From: Didemnitutus sp041906465
GTDB taxonomy: Bacteria; Verrucomicrobiota; Verrucomicrobiia; Opitutales; Opitutaceae
Direction of reading: 5' to 3'
Assembly: GCA_041906465.1 (NCBI GenBank)
Contig: JAYRJE010000002.1
Location: forward strand, 62,001-126,000
Length of the DNA: 64,000 nt
Part shown: piece by piece, positions 51,893 to 64,000 of the stretch
How the letters are laid out: each line of letters starts with the position of its first letter
Numbering within the stretch: the stretch's first letter is position 1
Position numbers and translations under genes: made by a program
The notes under the pieces: generated by a model
Databases searched by the model: none
Told to the model about the DNA's origin: nothing
The model's input: the letters and a program-made list of their open reading frames with translations, nothing else

Positions 51893-54800
51893 GTGCTCTC
51901 CTTCGTCATCCGCAACACCTTCCTCACGCTCGCCGTCGCATTCGGCCTCGCCGCTGCCGGCATCTGGGGGTGGCGGCACGTGCCCGTCGACGCTATCCCT
52001 GACCTGAGCGACAATCAGGTGATCGTGTGGGCGGAGTGGCCGGGCAAGAGCCCGCAGGACATGGACCAGCAGGTGACGTCCCGGCTCGCGCGCGAGTTGC
52101 AGGGGTTGCCCGGCGTCCAGACCGTGCGCGGTATGTCGCTCTACGGCGCGAGCTACCTCTACGTGATTTTCGAGGAGCGCCGTGATCTCTACGAATGCCG
52201 CACGCGCGTGCTGGAGCGGCTCTCGCAATTGCAGGGCCTGCTGCCCGCGGGCGTGAATCCGCGGCTTGGACCCGATGCAACCGCGATGGGGCAGGTCTAT
52301 GCGTTCACGTTGCAGGGGCCGAAGAGCGTCGAACAAAAGCGCTACGTGCTCGACCAGGTCGTCGTGCCGGCGCTGCGCGCGGTGCCGGGCGTCGCGGAGG
52401 TCGCGCCCGCGGGCGGCATGGTGCGCGAGTATCAAATCGACGTCGACCCGACGCGCCTCGAGGAGCAGGGGCTCACGTTGGACATGCTGATGATGGCCGT
52501 GCAGAACGCCGGCCGCGACGTCGGCGCCATGAGCGTGGAACAGAGCGGCGTCGAAACGATGATTCGCGGCGTGGGCTTCATTCGCTCGGTGGCGGACGTC
52601 GAGAACATCATTGTGCGCGGCGATCGCATCAAGGGCGCGGGGCTGCGCCTCGGCGACCTTGCGGAGGTTCACCTCGGCGGGCAGTTCCGGCAGGGCGTGC
52701 TCGCCGATGGTTATCAAGAGCACGTCGGCGCAATCATCGGGATGCGCGTGCGCGAGGACCCGAAGACCGTGATCGATGCGGTGAAGCAGCGCCTGGTCGA
52801 CTTGAAGCCGACGCTCGAGCGCGAGCAGCTCAGCGTGGTGTCGTTCTACGATCGCTCGCAGCTGATCCGCGAAACGACCGCCACGGTGACCGACACGCTG
52901 CAGGAAGCGGTCGTGACGACGGTGATCGTCGTCGTCGCCTTCCTGCTGCACGTGCGCGCGAGTCTCGCGGTCGCGGTGAGTTTGCCGTTGGGCATGCTGT
53001 TTACGTTTCTGGTCATGCACGTGTTCGGCGTGGGCGCGAACATCATGAGCCTCGCCGGCATCGCGATCGCGATCGGCGTGATGGTGGATTTCGGCATCAT
53101 CATGACCGAAAACATCACGCAGCACCTGGTGGACCTGCAGGAGAAATGCCGGCGCGAGGGACGCGAGATGCCGCACTCGCCGTTCAACGAGGAGATCACC
53201 GAGACCGTGATCCGCGCCGCGCAGGAAGTGGCGCGTCCGCTGCTCACGTCGGCCGCGACGACGGTCATTGGCTTCCTTCCGATCTTCGCGCTGAGCGATC
53301 AGGCCGGACGACTGTTCGAACCGCTCGCCTTGACGAAGTCGCTCGCGATCAGCGGCGCGGTGCTGTTCGGCACGTTGCTCGTGCCGGTGCTCTGCCGGTT
53401 GCTGCTGCCGCCGTGGCATGTGCGCAAGCCGGTGCTGATGGTGCTCACGGGGCTGGCTGCGGGTCTCGCGTTCGGTTGGTTCGTGCGCGACGGCTGGACG
53501 CTGCCGATGGAATACGGCCGCTGGGCGATTACGATTCCCGGCTGGTTGTTTGCGCCGTTCTTCGCGGCGCTGGCCGGCCTGGCGATGTGGCGGATCGGCC
53601 GCGAGCGGCTGGTGAACTACGAGGAGAATCCGATGAGCCACGCGATCCACGTGGCGTATGAATGGGCCTACGCGCGCATCCTCCGGCACAAGGTCGCTTT
53701 CACGCTGGTGATCGGTTCGCTCGCCCTGGGCGGCTATTTGCTCGGCGCGGGCTGGCCGACCGTCAGCTGGCCGCTGCACAAAGTTTTCGCGCTGGCCGGA
53801 GCGGACTTCTCGCGCACGACGCTTGACCAGCGGATGACGAAACTTTTCCCCGGCGTTGGCTCGAGCTTTTTGCCGCCGCTCGACGAGGGCAGCTTGTTGT
53901 TCATGCCGTCGATTCCGGCGAGCGGCGGACTCGGCGAGACGCAGCGCATCATGCTGCAACAAAATCGGCTGATCGAGTCCGTGCCGGAAGTTGCGAGCGT
54001 GATGGGCAAGATGGGCCGCGCCGAGACCGCGCTCGATCCTGCGCCGCTCGGCATGATCGAGACTGTCGTGCTGCTGAAGCCTTACAACGAGTGGCCGGTG
54101 CACGAGATCCCGCGTGCCGACGGCACGATGGAGAAACGTCCTCGCACGCTCGCCGAGGTGCGCGCGGCGCTGGCGGCGATCACGGACATTCCCGGCGTCG
54201 CGCCGAGTTGGCTGCAGCCGATCGAGACGCGCGTCGTGATGCTGTCCACCGGCATCCGCAGCCTGATTGCTCTGCAGGTGCTCGGCGACGACAGCGACGA
54301 ACTCGAGCGCTTCGCCGAAGCGGCGGAAAAAATCATCCAACCCACACCCGGCGCGGTGGACGTGCAGATGCAGCGCGAGGGCGGCAAGCCCTACGCGGAG
54401 ATCCGCCTCGATCCGGCGAAGGTGGCACGCTTCGGCCTGAGCAACGAGGCGATCATGCGCAGCGTGGAATCCGCGTTCGGCGGCATGGCGGTGACGTATT
54501 CGGTCGAAGGGGCGCTGCGCTATCCGGTGCGCATCCGCTACGCGCGTGAGCGCCGCGATGATCCGGATGAGTTGCTGCAGCTGCAGATTCCCGCGAACGC
54601 CGAGCATGGCGCGGTGCCGTTGACCAACTTGCTGGCAACTCCACGCGTGCACGTGTTGGAACTCGGCGAGGGCGCGCCGGCCGCAGCGGAACTGAGTGCG
54701 AGCCTGCCGCTCGCGGATCAGCGCAATTTCACGATCCTCTCCGCGCGGCGCGCCGAAATCACGGTGGCGGCGGGCGATCAATTGCCGGAGCGGCTGCAGC

Positions 54801-55633
54801 GGGCGATCGCCGCGGGGCAAATCCGCGTGAGCGCGACGCGCCCGAGCGAGGCGGGTCTGACTTACACGATCGGGCCGATGGCGATCCGCTCCGAAGGCGG
54901 CAAGCGCACGCAATACGTGCTGCTCAACGCGCGCGGTCGCGGCGAGGTCGAGGTGGTGCAGGGCGCCGAGGCGCGGCTGCGCGAGGCGCTGGCGGACGGA
55001 CGCCTCACATTGCCCGCGGGGGCGACGTATCGTTGGGTCGGTCGCTACGAGCAGAAAATCAAGGCCGACCAGACGCTGCGCTGGATCATTGCGGTTTCGA
55101 TGACCGTGATGGTGGTGCTGATCTATGTGGGCACACGCTCGTGGCTGATCACGGCGATCATCGTGCTCGCGAATGCGACGGTGACGACCGCGGGCGGCTT
55201 TTTCTTCGTCTGGCTGTGGGGCGCTGAGATGACGACCGCGGTGGTCGTCGGCTTCCTCGTGTTGCTCGGCGTGATGTTCAACGACGGCATTTTGCTCGGC
55301 AGCTACATCCAGGAGCAGTTCAAGACGCATCCGGGCACGCTGGACGAGGTGAACCGCCGCGTGTTCCTCGCGGGCCTGCGCCGCCGTCGGCCCGCCATCA
55401 TGACGAACGCGACGACTTTGCTCTCGCTGATCCCGGTGCTGTGGGCGACGGGACGCGGCTCGGAGCTGATGGTGCCGATGGTGCTGCCCGTGGTGGGCGG
55501 CATGATCTTCGATGTCGTGTCGCTGTTCTCCGTGCCGGTGTTCTACACTTGGTATTGGGAGCGCCGCCTCGCGCGCGAAGCGGCCGAGCGTGCGTCGCTC
55601 GCCGCGGCGAGCCAGTCCGCTGGAGTAACCTAA
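51893..55633 (+). CDS. CusA/CzcA-family heavy-metal RND pump, enlarged
   Basis: A 1246-aa proton-driven inner-membrane pump from a GTG start. It has the family opening (FVIRNTFLTLAVAFGL, VPVDAIPDLSDNQVIVWAEW), periplasmic porter domains, the charged intramembrane segment GVMVDFGIIMTENITQ in the first half, and GVMFNDGILLGSYIQE in the second. Typical CusA/CzcA are about 1040-1060 aa; about 190 extra residues are present, part of them around residues 500-640 between the two halves. The stop codon (TAA, 55631-55633) lies inside the right palindrome. Together with the adaptor and channel it should expel copper or silver. Confidence 0.93.
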   Translation: MLSFVIRNTFLTLAVAFGLAAAGIWGWRHVPVDAIPDLSDNQVIVWAEWPGKSPQDMDQQVTSRLARELQGLPGVQTVRGMSLYGASYLYVIFEERRDLYECRTRVLERLSQLQGLLPAGVNPRLGPDATAMGQVYAFTLQGPKSVEQKRYVLDQVVVPALRAVPGVAEVAPAGGMVREYQIDVDPTRLEEQGLTLDMLMMAVQNAGRDVGAMSVEQSGVETMIRGVGFIRSVADVENIIVRGDRIKGAGLRLGDLAEVHLGGQFRQGVLADGYQEHVGAIIGMRVREDPKTVIDAVKQRLVDLKPTLEREQLSVVSFYDRSQLIRETTATVTDTLQEAVVTTVIVVVAFLLHVRASLAVAVSLPLGMLFTFLVMHVFGVGANIMSLAGIAIAIGVMVDFGIIMTENITQHLVDLQEKCRREGREMPHSPFNEEITETVIRAAQEVARPLLTSAATTVIGFLPIFALSDQAGRLFEPLALTKSLAISGAVLFGTLLVPVLCRLLLPPWHVRKPVLMVLTGLAAGLAFGWFVRDGWTLPMEYGRWAITIPGWLFAPFFAALAGLAMWRIGRERLVNYEENPMSHAIHVAYEWAYARILRHKVAFTLVIGSLALGGYLLGAGWPTVSWPLHKVFALAGADFSRTTLDQRMTKLFPGVGSSFLPPLDEGSLLFMPSIPASGGLGETQRIMLQQNRLIESVPEVASVMGKMGRAETALDPAPLGMIETVVLLKPYNEWPVHEIPRADGTMEKRPRTLAEVRAALAAITDIPGVAPSWLQPIETRVVMLSTGIRSLIALQVLGDDSDELERFAEAAEKIIQPTPGAVDVQMQREGGKPYAEIRLDPAKVARFGLSNEAIMRSVESAFGGMAVTYSVEGALRYPVRIRYARERRDDPDELLQLQIPANAEHGAVPLTNLLATPRVHVLELGEGAPAAAELSASLPLADQRNFTILSARRAEITVAAGDQLPERLQRAIAAGQIRVSATRPSEAGLTYTIGPMAIRSEGGKRTQYVLLNARGRGEVEVVQGAEARLREALADGRLTLPAGATYRWVGRYEQKIKADQTLRWIIAVSMTVMVVLIYVGTRSWLITAIIVLANATVTTAGGFFFVWLWGAEMTTAVVVGFLVLLGVMFNDGILLGSYIQEQFKTHPGTLDEVNRRVFLAGLRRRRPAIMTNATTLLSLIPVLWATGRGSELMVPMVLPVVGGMIFDVVSLFSVPVFYTWYWERRLAREAAERASLAAASQSAGVT

Positions 55634-55710
55634 TAGGTTACTCCAGCGCGAGGCGCAGACCGTGTTTTCCCTCTGGGCGGCCGAGGAAAGTGTAACCTAT
55701 TAGGTTACAC
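55618..55710. repeat. Right paired-palindrome element
   Basis: A 31-bp perfect palindrome at 55618-55648 (core GTAACCTAATAGGTTAC, centre 55633) and a 21-bp palindrome at 55690-55710 (core GTAACCTATTAGGTTAC, centre 55700). Centre spacing is 67 bp, identical to the left element at 47519-47606, and the order AAT then ATT is the same. The first holds the stop codon of the CusA-like gene; the second holds the stop codon (55705-55707, minus strand) of the response regulator. The 46 bp inside shows little similarity to the left copy. Confidence 0.9.
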
Positions 55711-56615
55711 CTGGGCCGACGCCAGAGCTTCGTTCGCGAGCTTGGCGGCGGTCAGGCGGTTTTCCGTCCCGAGCTTCTCGAGGATGCTCGCCACCTGTTT
55801 TTTCACGGTGCCGGTGGTGTTGGCGAGGATGACGGCGATCTCCGGATTGCTTTTGCCCTGGGCAATCCAGAACAGCACCTCGGCTTCGCGCGGGGTGAGC
55901 GCGCAAGTGCGTTGGAGCAGGGCAGGGCCATCGAGCAGCGGTTCGAGCAGCAGCGTGGCGCATTCGGCGTCGCCGAGCTCGGCAAAGCGGCGGATGCGCA
56001 ACCGGCCGCGGCCCGTCGCGATCTCGAGCGGCTCGGCGACACGCGACTCGACCGCCGCGAGCAGCGGTGAAGGCAGGGCTTCAGTCGCCGCGAGGGGAAA
56101 ATGCTCCGCGATCAACCGGCTCGCGCGCACCGTGGCGAAAAGAATCTGACCGTCGAGCGTGGCGACGAGGACGGCGCGATCGAGCGAGTGGCGGAGCGAG
56201 CGCTCGGCTTCCTCGCGTCGTGCGACCTCCGCCTGCAGTTCCGCGCGGAGGCGGCGCAGTTCGAGGTGCACGCGCACGCGGGCGAGGACTTCGGCGGGTT
56301 GTAGGGGCTTCGTGACGTAGTCGACGGCGCCGGCTTCGAGGCCCGCGACCTTGTCGGCCACCTCGCCGTGAGCGGTCACGAAGATGACGGGAATCTCGCG
56401 CGTGGCCGGATCGGCGCGGAGGCGCCGGCAGGTCTCGACGCCCCCGAGTCCGGGCATCGAGACGTCGAGGAGGATGAGATCGGGTGCGGCTTTCGCGACG
56501 AGCTTGAGCGCGCGCTCGCCGCTGTCGGCCAGCAGCACGCGGTGGCCGGCGGCGCTCGCGGCGTCGATCAGCAGCGCGAGATTGGCGGGGACATCATCGA
56601 CGACGAGGAGCGTGC

Positions 56616-56619
<4 letters not shown>
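55705..56619 (-). CDS. Response regulator with PAS-like middle and LuxR-type HTH
   Basis: A 304-aa regulator. The receiver has Asp8-Asp9, phospho-acceptor Asp52 (LILLDVSMPGLGG) and Lys near 102 (DYVTKPLQ). A coiled linker leads to a ~100-residue PAS-like segment (RAVLVATLDGQILFATVRAS). The C-terminal HTH is ALTPREAEVLFWIAQGKSNP, then TTGTVKKQVASILEKLGTEN. The start overlaps the stop of the hybrid kinase by ATGA. It is convergent with the efflux operon and belongs with the kinase, not the metal genes. Confidence 0.9.
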
Positions 56620-60455
<3,836 letters not shown>

Positions 60456-60490
60456 CGCGGGATTATGTCACGGAGCCCATGCCGCGGGAC

Positions 60491-60508
60491 ATACCTCCGT
60501 GGAGGTAT
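60491..60508. promoter_or_regulatory. Palindromic candidate operator between divergent genes
   Basis: ATACCTCCGTGGAGGTAT: 8-bp arms (ATACCTCC / GGAGGTAT) around a 2-bp centre. It lies 35 bp from the kinase start codon (60455) and 36 bp from the start of the exoprotein gene (60545), so it is central in the 89-bp divergent intergenic region. A dimeric LuxR-type regulator site is plausible. No other copy was seen in the window. Confidence 0.6.
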
Positions 60509-60544
60509 TCTATCCTCGGCCCGCGCCAACTAGAATGTGCGGCG

Positions 60545-63500
60545 ATGAAAGCACCCCTCTCCACGCTTCTCGGTGCCGCTGTGCTGCAGATGGCCGCGTG
60601 CCTGACCGCTCGGGCGCAGCTGCCCAGCGGCGCGCAAGTCGTCAGCGGCGACGTGAACATCGCCCAAGCCGGCAACGCGATGACGCTCACGCAGGCGTCG
60701 CGCAACGCGATCGTCAACTGGCAGTCGTTCAATCTCGGCGCCGGCGCGTCGCTCCGCCTGCAACAGAGCGGTGCCGATGCGGCCATGCTGGCGCGCGTGG
60801 TGGGCAACGATCCATCGCAACTGCTCGGTTCGCTCAAGGCCGATGGAAAACTTTTTCTTATCAACCCGCGCGGCGTCGTGGTTGGTCGAGACGCGGTGAT
60901 CGACACGGCGGCGTTCATGGCGTCGACGCTGGACGTGAGCGACGAGGCTTTCCTGCGCGGCGGTGCGCTGACGCTGAGTGGCGACAGCGCTGCCGGCGTC
61001 GTGAACCTCGGCCAGATCACCGCGCGCGAGGGCAACGTGCTGCTGTTCGCCCACACCGTGAAAAACGCCGGCGAAATCAACGCGGTGCGCGGCACGGTCG
61101 GCCTCGGTGCGGGCACGGAGGTTTATCTGGCGTCGGCCGACGCGCCGGACTTCGTCATCAAGACCAAGCTCACCACCACGGAAAAAACCGGCGTGGAAAA
61201 CTCCGGTGCGATCGCGGCCGCACAGGCGCAGCTCGAGGCCGCCGGCGGCAGCCTCTACGAACTCGCCGTCAACCAAAGCGGCGTCGTGCGCGCGACCGGC
61301 TCCACCGTGCGCAACGGCCGCGTGCTCCTCACCGCCGCGGGCGGCACGGTGGGTGTGAGCGGGGAAGTGTCCGCGCGCGACGCCGACGGCTCCGGCGGCG
61401 AGATTCTCGTCGGTGGCGACTACCGTGGCGGCAACGCCGCCGTCGCGAACGCCGCGCGCACCGTCGTCACCGCGAGCGCCACGCTCGACGCCAGCGCCGC
61501 TGCACCTTCCACGGCGGCGAATGCCGGCCGCGTCATCGTGTGGGCCGACGACGCGACGCGCTTCTGGGGCACGCTGCACGCGACCGGCGCCGGCGGCGGC
61601 TTCGCCGAGGTCTCCGGCAAGCGCTGGCTCGACTTCAATCCCGCCTCGACCGTCCAGCTCGGCGCCGGCGGCACGTTGCTGCTCGATCCCGACGCGCTGC
61701 TCATCAGCACGGCCGCCGACAGCGGCACGAGCACGAGCGGCACGAACCCTTTCACGTTCGGTGCGACCACCACGCCCGCGACGCTCAACGTCACCACGCT
61801 GCAGAACCAGCTCGCGATCTCGAACGTCATTCTCGACACGTCCACTTCGAGCGGCGACATCACGTTCAACAGCGCCGTCACCTGGGCGACGAACAACTCC
61901 CTGACGGTTCGCTCCGGCAACAACATCAACCTCAATGCCAGCCTCACCGGCGGCGCTGCGAGCACGCTGGCGCTCTACGCCGGACGTGAGGCCACCGCGC
62001 CGGGCGAGCAGGGGCTGGAAGACATTCGCGGCGAGGCCACTTTGGATAGCAGTGCGACGATCTCTGTCGGGAAACTCATCTACGGCGCCAACGCGCAGTC
62101 GGTCGCTCCCGCCGGCTATACGCCGGTGTCGCCGGCGCGCAGCGGCTTGCTCTGGCTTTTCGGGAATATCGCGGTCGACACGCTGGAGGTCGATCTCGCC
62201 GGAGGCGCGGCGGGCGTGTTGACCAACGGAACGAACAACGCCATCGGCGCCTTCCGCACCAGCGGCTCCGGCACATTGAGCAGCGCCTACGTGATGGATC
62301 ACCAAGGCGGACTCGACGTGATGCTCAACTCGGAGACAGCGGGAGGGCCTTACCTGCAATTCATCACGCCGGGCACGCTGACGCTCAAGAGCGGTAGCAG
62401 AGTAAACTTCGAAACGGCGGGCACCGCGTTGTTCGCGTCGACCGGTGGCGCATTCGTCAATGAGGCCGGCGCTTCCGTGTTTGGGGCGAATGCGCGCTTC
62501 CTGATTTATTCGAGCAGCACGGCCGCGACGACCAAGGGCGGCCTCGTGGGCACGGAGGTGTTCAATCATCCCTTCAGCAACACCGACGACTACACCGGCG
62601 ACGCCGTCTCGCGCTTCTTTTATTCCGCCGCCTCCGGTTCGCCGATCCTCACCTACACGGCCAACAGCTTCACGCGCACCTACGGCGCCGCGAATCCCGC
62701 GCTCACTTACACAACGACGGGCTGGCAAGTCGGCGTAACCAACGACGTGACCGGCGCGCCTGCGCTGTCCACGAGCGCGACGCAAAGCTCGGGCGTCGGC
62801 GGCTATGCGATCAACATCAGCGCGGGCACGCTCGCGTCGTCGAACTACGATTTCAGCTTTGTGCCTGGCACGCTCACGATCGAGAAGGCGCCGCTCACCG
62901 TCACGGCCAGCAACGCCACGCGCCGCGTGAACCTCGAGAACCCGACCTTCAGCGCGAGTTATAGTGGCTTCGTGCTCGGCGAGAGCGCCTCCGCGCTCAG
63001 CGGCACGCTCAGCCTCACGACGCCCGCGACGTCCGCGTCGCCGGTCGGCAGCTACGCCATCACGCCGTCCGGCCTCACCGCGGCGAACTATGCGATTACG
63101 TTTGTGCCCGGCGTATTGAACATCACCGCCAACGCCGCGTTGCTCATCACCGCCAACAGTTTCACGCGCACCTACGGCGCGGCGAACCCGACGTTCACGG
63201 CGACCTACAGCGGCTTCGTCGGCGGCGACAACGCCTCGATGGTCACCGGTTTGCAGTTCAACACCGCAGCCACGCAATCCTCCGGCATCGGCGCCTACAC
63301 GATCACGCCCTTCGGCGCCACGGCGACCGGCTACGACATCAGCTACGCGCCCGGCACGCTCACCATTGAACGCGCGCCGCTCACCATCTCGGTGCCGAAC
63401 CAGTCCCGCTATTACGGCGATGCGAACAATCTCACCGCCAACTTCAACGGCCTCGTCAACGGCGACACGTCGTCCGTCGTCAGCGGTCTCAACCTCGCGA

Positions 63501-64000
63501 CCGCCGCGACGCCGGCTTCGAATGTGGGCACCTACGCCATCACCGCTTCCGGCGCGTCCGCGGCGAACTACAGCATCACTTACTCGCCCGGTTCGCTCAG
63601 CGTGCTGCCCGCGCCGCTCTCGGTCACGATCGCCGATGCCACCCGTCGCTACGGCGACGCCGATCCGGTCTTCACCTATTCCATCGGCGGGTTGAAGAAC
63701 GGCGACAGCGCCAGCCTCGTGACGATGAACAATCTCGCCTCGCTCGCGAGTGCCACGGCTGGAATCGGCGCCTACGGCATCATTGGTTTTCCGTCGACCG
63801 CGTCGTCGAACTACACCGTTCCGGCCCAAGTCTTCGGCACGCTCACGATCACGCCGCGTCCGGTCACGATCACGGCGGACAGCCAGACGCGGCTCTACGG
63901 CAATCTCGACGCGCCCTACACGGCCACGTTCAGCGGCCTCGCGTCGTTCGACACGCCCGCGATTTTCGGCCCGCTGAGTTTCTCCACTCAGGCCACGCAG
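60545..64000 (+). CDS. Filamentous-haemagglutinin-type exoprotein with MBG repeats (3' end off window)
   Basis: At least 1152 residues, with no stop before the window ends. A signal peptide (MKAPLSTLLGAAVLQMAACL..) is followed by a TPS/haemagglutination N-terminal domain (SGDVNIAQAGNAMTLTQASR, IVNWQSFNLG, LFLINPRGVVVG, residues about 30-190) as in two-partner secretion exoproteins. A beta-helical stretch runs to about residue 700, then at least six ~80-residue MBG-type repeats. It is likely surface exposed or secreted and may be adhesive. A TpsB transporter gene is not in the window. Divergent from, and perhaps controlled by, the hybrid kinase/regulator pair. Confidence 0.9.
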   Translation, partial: MKAPLSTLLGAAVLQMAACLTARAQLPSGAQVVSGDVNIAQAGNAMTLTQASRNAIVNWQSFNLGAGASLRLQQSGADAAMLARVVGNDPSQLLGSLKADGKLFLINPRGVVVGRDAVIDTAAFMASTLDVSDEAFLRGGALTLSGDSAAGVVNLGQITAREGNVLLFAHTVKNAGEINAVRGTVGLGAGTEVYLASADAPDFVIKTKLTTTEKTGVENSGAIAAAQAQLEAAGGSLYELAVNQSGVVRATGSTVRNGRVLLTAAGGTVGVSGEVSARDADGSGGEILVGGDYRGGNAAVANAARTVVTASATLDASAAAPSTAANAGRVIVWADDATRFWGTLHATGAGGGFAEVSGKRWLDFNPASTVQLGAGGTLLLDPDALLISTAADSGTSTSGTNPFTFGATTTPATLNVTTLQNQLAISNVILDTSTSSGDITFNSAVTWATNNSLTVRSGNNINLNASLTGGAASTLALYAGREATAPGEQGLEDIRGEATLDSSATISVGKLIYGANAQSVAPAGYTPVSPARSGLLWLFGNIAVDTLEVDLAGGAAGVLTNGTNNAIGAFRTSGSGTLSSAYVMDHQGGLDVMLNSETAGGPYLQFITPGTLTLKSGSRVNFETAGTALFASTGGAFVNEAGASVFGANARFLIYSSSTAATTKGGLVGTEVFNHPFSNTDDYTGDAVSRFFYSAASGSPILTYTANSFTRTYGAANPALTYTTTGWQVGVTNDVTGAPALSTSATQSSGVGGYAINISAGTLASSNYDFSFVPGTLTIEKAPLTVTASNATRRVNLENPTFSASYSGFVLGESASALSGTLSLTTPATSASPVGSYAITPSGLTAANYAITFVPGVLNITANAALLITANSFTRTYGAANPTFTATYSGFVGGDNASMVTGLQFNTAATQSSGIGAYTITPFGATATGYDISYAPGTLTIERAPLTISVPNQSRYYGDANNLTANFNGLVNGDTSSVVSGLNLATAATPASNVGTYAITASGASAANYSITYSPGSLSVLPAPLSVTIADATRRYGDADPVFTYSIGGLKNGDSASLVTMNNLASLASATAGIGAYGIIGFPSTASSNYTVPAQVFGTLTITPRPVTITADSQTRLYGNLDAPYTATFSGLASFDTPAIFGPLSFSTQATQ
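62653..64000 (+). repeat. Tandem MBG-type protein repeats (about 240 bp each)
   Basis: Six units begin near 62653, 62893, 63139, 63379, 63616 and 63859; the last is cut by the window end. Each encodes about 80 residues with a conserved T(R)xYG(D/A)A(N/D)P start, a GxxxGD(S/N)AS..(S/T)G middle and a (T/S)YxPGTLTI end. Units 1 and 3 share NSFTRTYGAANP. The DNA copies have diverged, so the repeat is old at nucleotide level. Confidence 0.85.

Noticed and set aside
51875..55330. A 1151-codon open frame antisense to the CusA-like gene
   Set aside because: It mirrors the codon pattern of the pump gene in a GC-rich genome. The product is Arg/His/Asp-rich, has no domains, and the sense strand encodes an unmistakable RND pump.
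45195..55633. The metal region as part of a classical genomic island
   Set aside because: No integrase, transposase, tRNA or compositional shift was seen. Only the palindrome pairs hint at mobility, so this is kept as a hypothesis in the findings.
60530..63829. A 1099-codon open frame antisense to the exoprotein gene
   Set aside because: The composition is Arg/Gly/Val-rich with no fold. The sense frame carries a signal peptide, TPS domain and MBG repeats.
62653..64000. Regularly spaced repeats that could suggest a CRISPR or VNTR array
   Set aside because: The 240-bp periodicity reflects in-frame 80-residue MBG protein repeats that have diverged at DNA level, with no identical short repeats or spacers.

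Overview
The window reads as ordinary chromosome of a GC-rich Gram-negative bacterium. The gene set suggests Verrucomicrobiota, most likely Opitutaceae: paired PilX-like/DUF7305-type pilins, a 33-residue AURKAIP1/COX24 protein, an FHA/MBG surface protein and many short GC-rich palindromic repeats between genes. The taxonomic placement is inference. Coding density is very high, most neighbours are joined by ATGA/GTGA overlaps, and there is no prophage, insertion sequence, CRISPR array or tRNA.

Layout. (1) 1-2.5 kb: the 5' end of gyrB (minus strand), a coiled-coil/zinc-ribbon gene whose stop codon lies in the first helix of the RNase P RNA gene rnpB, and a small membrane protein. (2) 2.5-12.4 kb: two paralogous minus-strand operons, each headed by a NarX/DegS-type sensor kinase and followed by PilV-, PilW- and PilX-like minor pilin genes. 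Only the first copy has a NarL-type response regulator. rpsT (S20) lies between them. (3) 12.5-18.7 kb: an AddB/AddA-like nuclease-helicase pair and a 33-aa ribosome-associated-type protein. (4) 19-23.6 kb: a pilM-N-O-P-like-Q operon encoding the type IV pilus/type II secretion alignment complex and secretin, the probable machine for the minor pilins. (5) 23.7-34.6 kb: CPBP protease, polyprenyl diphosphate synthase, an ECF sigma factor plus membrane partner, class II fumarase, YjbQ, RNHCP protein, class I fumarase, a second ECF sigma plus membrane partner, KdsD and a LysM lipoprotein. (6) 34.7-45.2 kb: housekeeping genes including an aminotransferase, MBL hydrolase, UPF0114, two PH-domain membrane proteins, DUF3185, DUF1328, QueD, HemN, a Tat-exported phosphoesterase, SufS, SufU and a DsbA-like protein.

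(7) 45.2-55.7 kb: a copper/silver defence region. It holds a Cu+ P1B-ATPase, an ECF sigma factor with CorE-like cysteines (CxC linker plus Cys-rich tail), and a divergent operon for a secreted Cys protein, a TolC-type channel, a YHS-like membrane-anchored protein, a CusB-like adaptor and a large CusA-like pump. Two copies of an unusual element bracket the sigma factor and efflux operon. Each copy is two palindromes with core GTAACCTAATAGGTTAC whose centres are exactly 67 bp apart, the second palindrome being the reverse complement of the first. The right copy supplies the stop codons of both convergent genes. This is the most unusual feature of the window.

(8) 55.7-64 kb: a response regulator and a 1279-aa propeller hybrid kinase (minus strand), divergent from a very large FHA-type exoprotein with MBG repeats that runs off the end. 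A lone palindrome sits exactly midway between the two divergent start codons and is a candidate operator.
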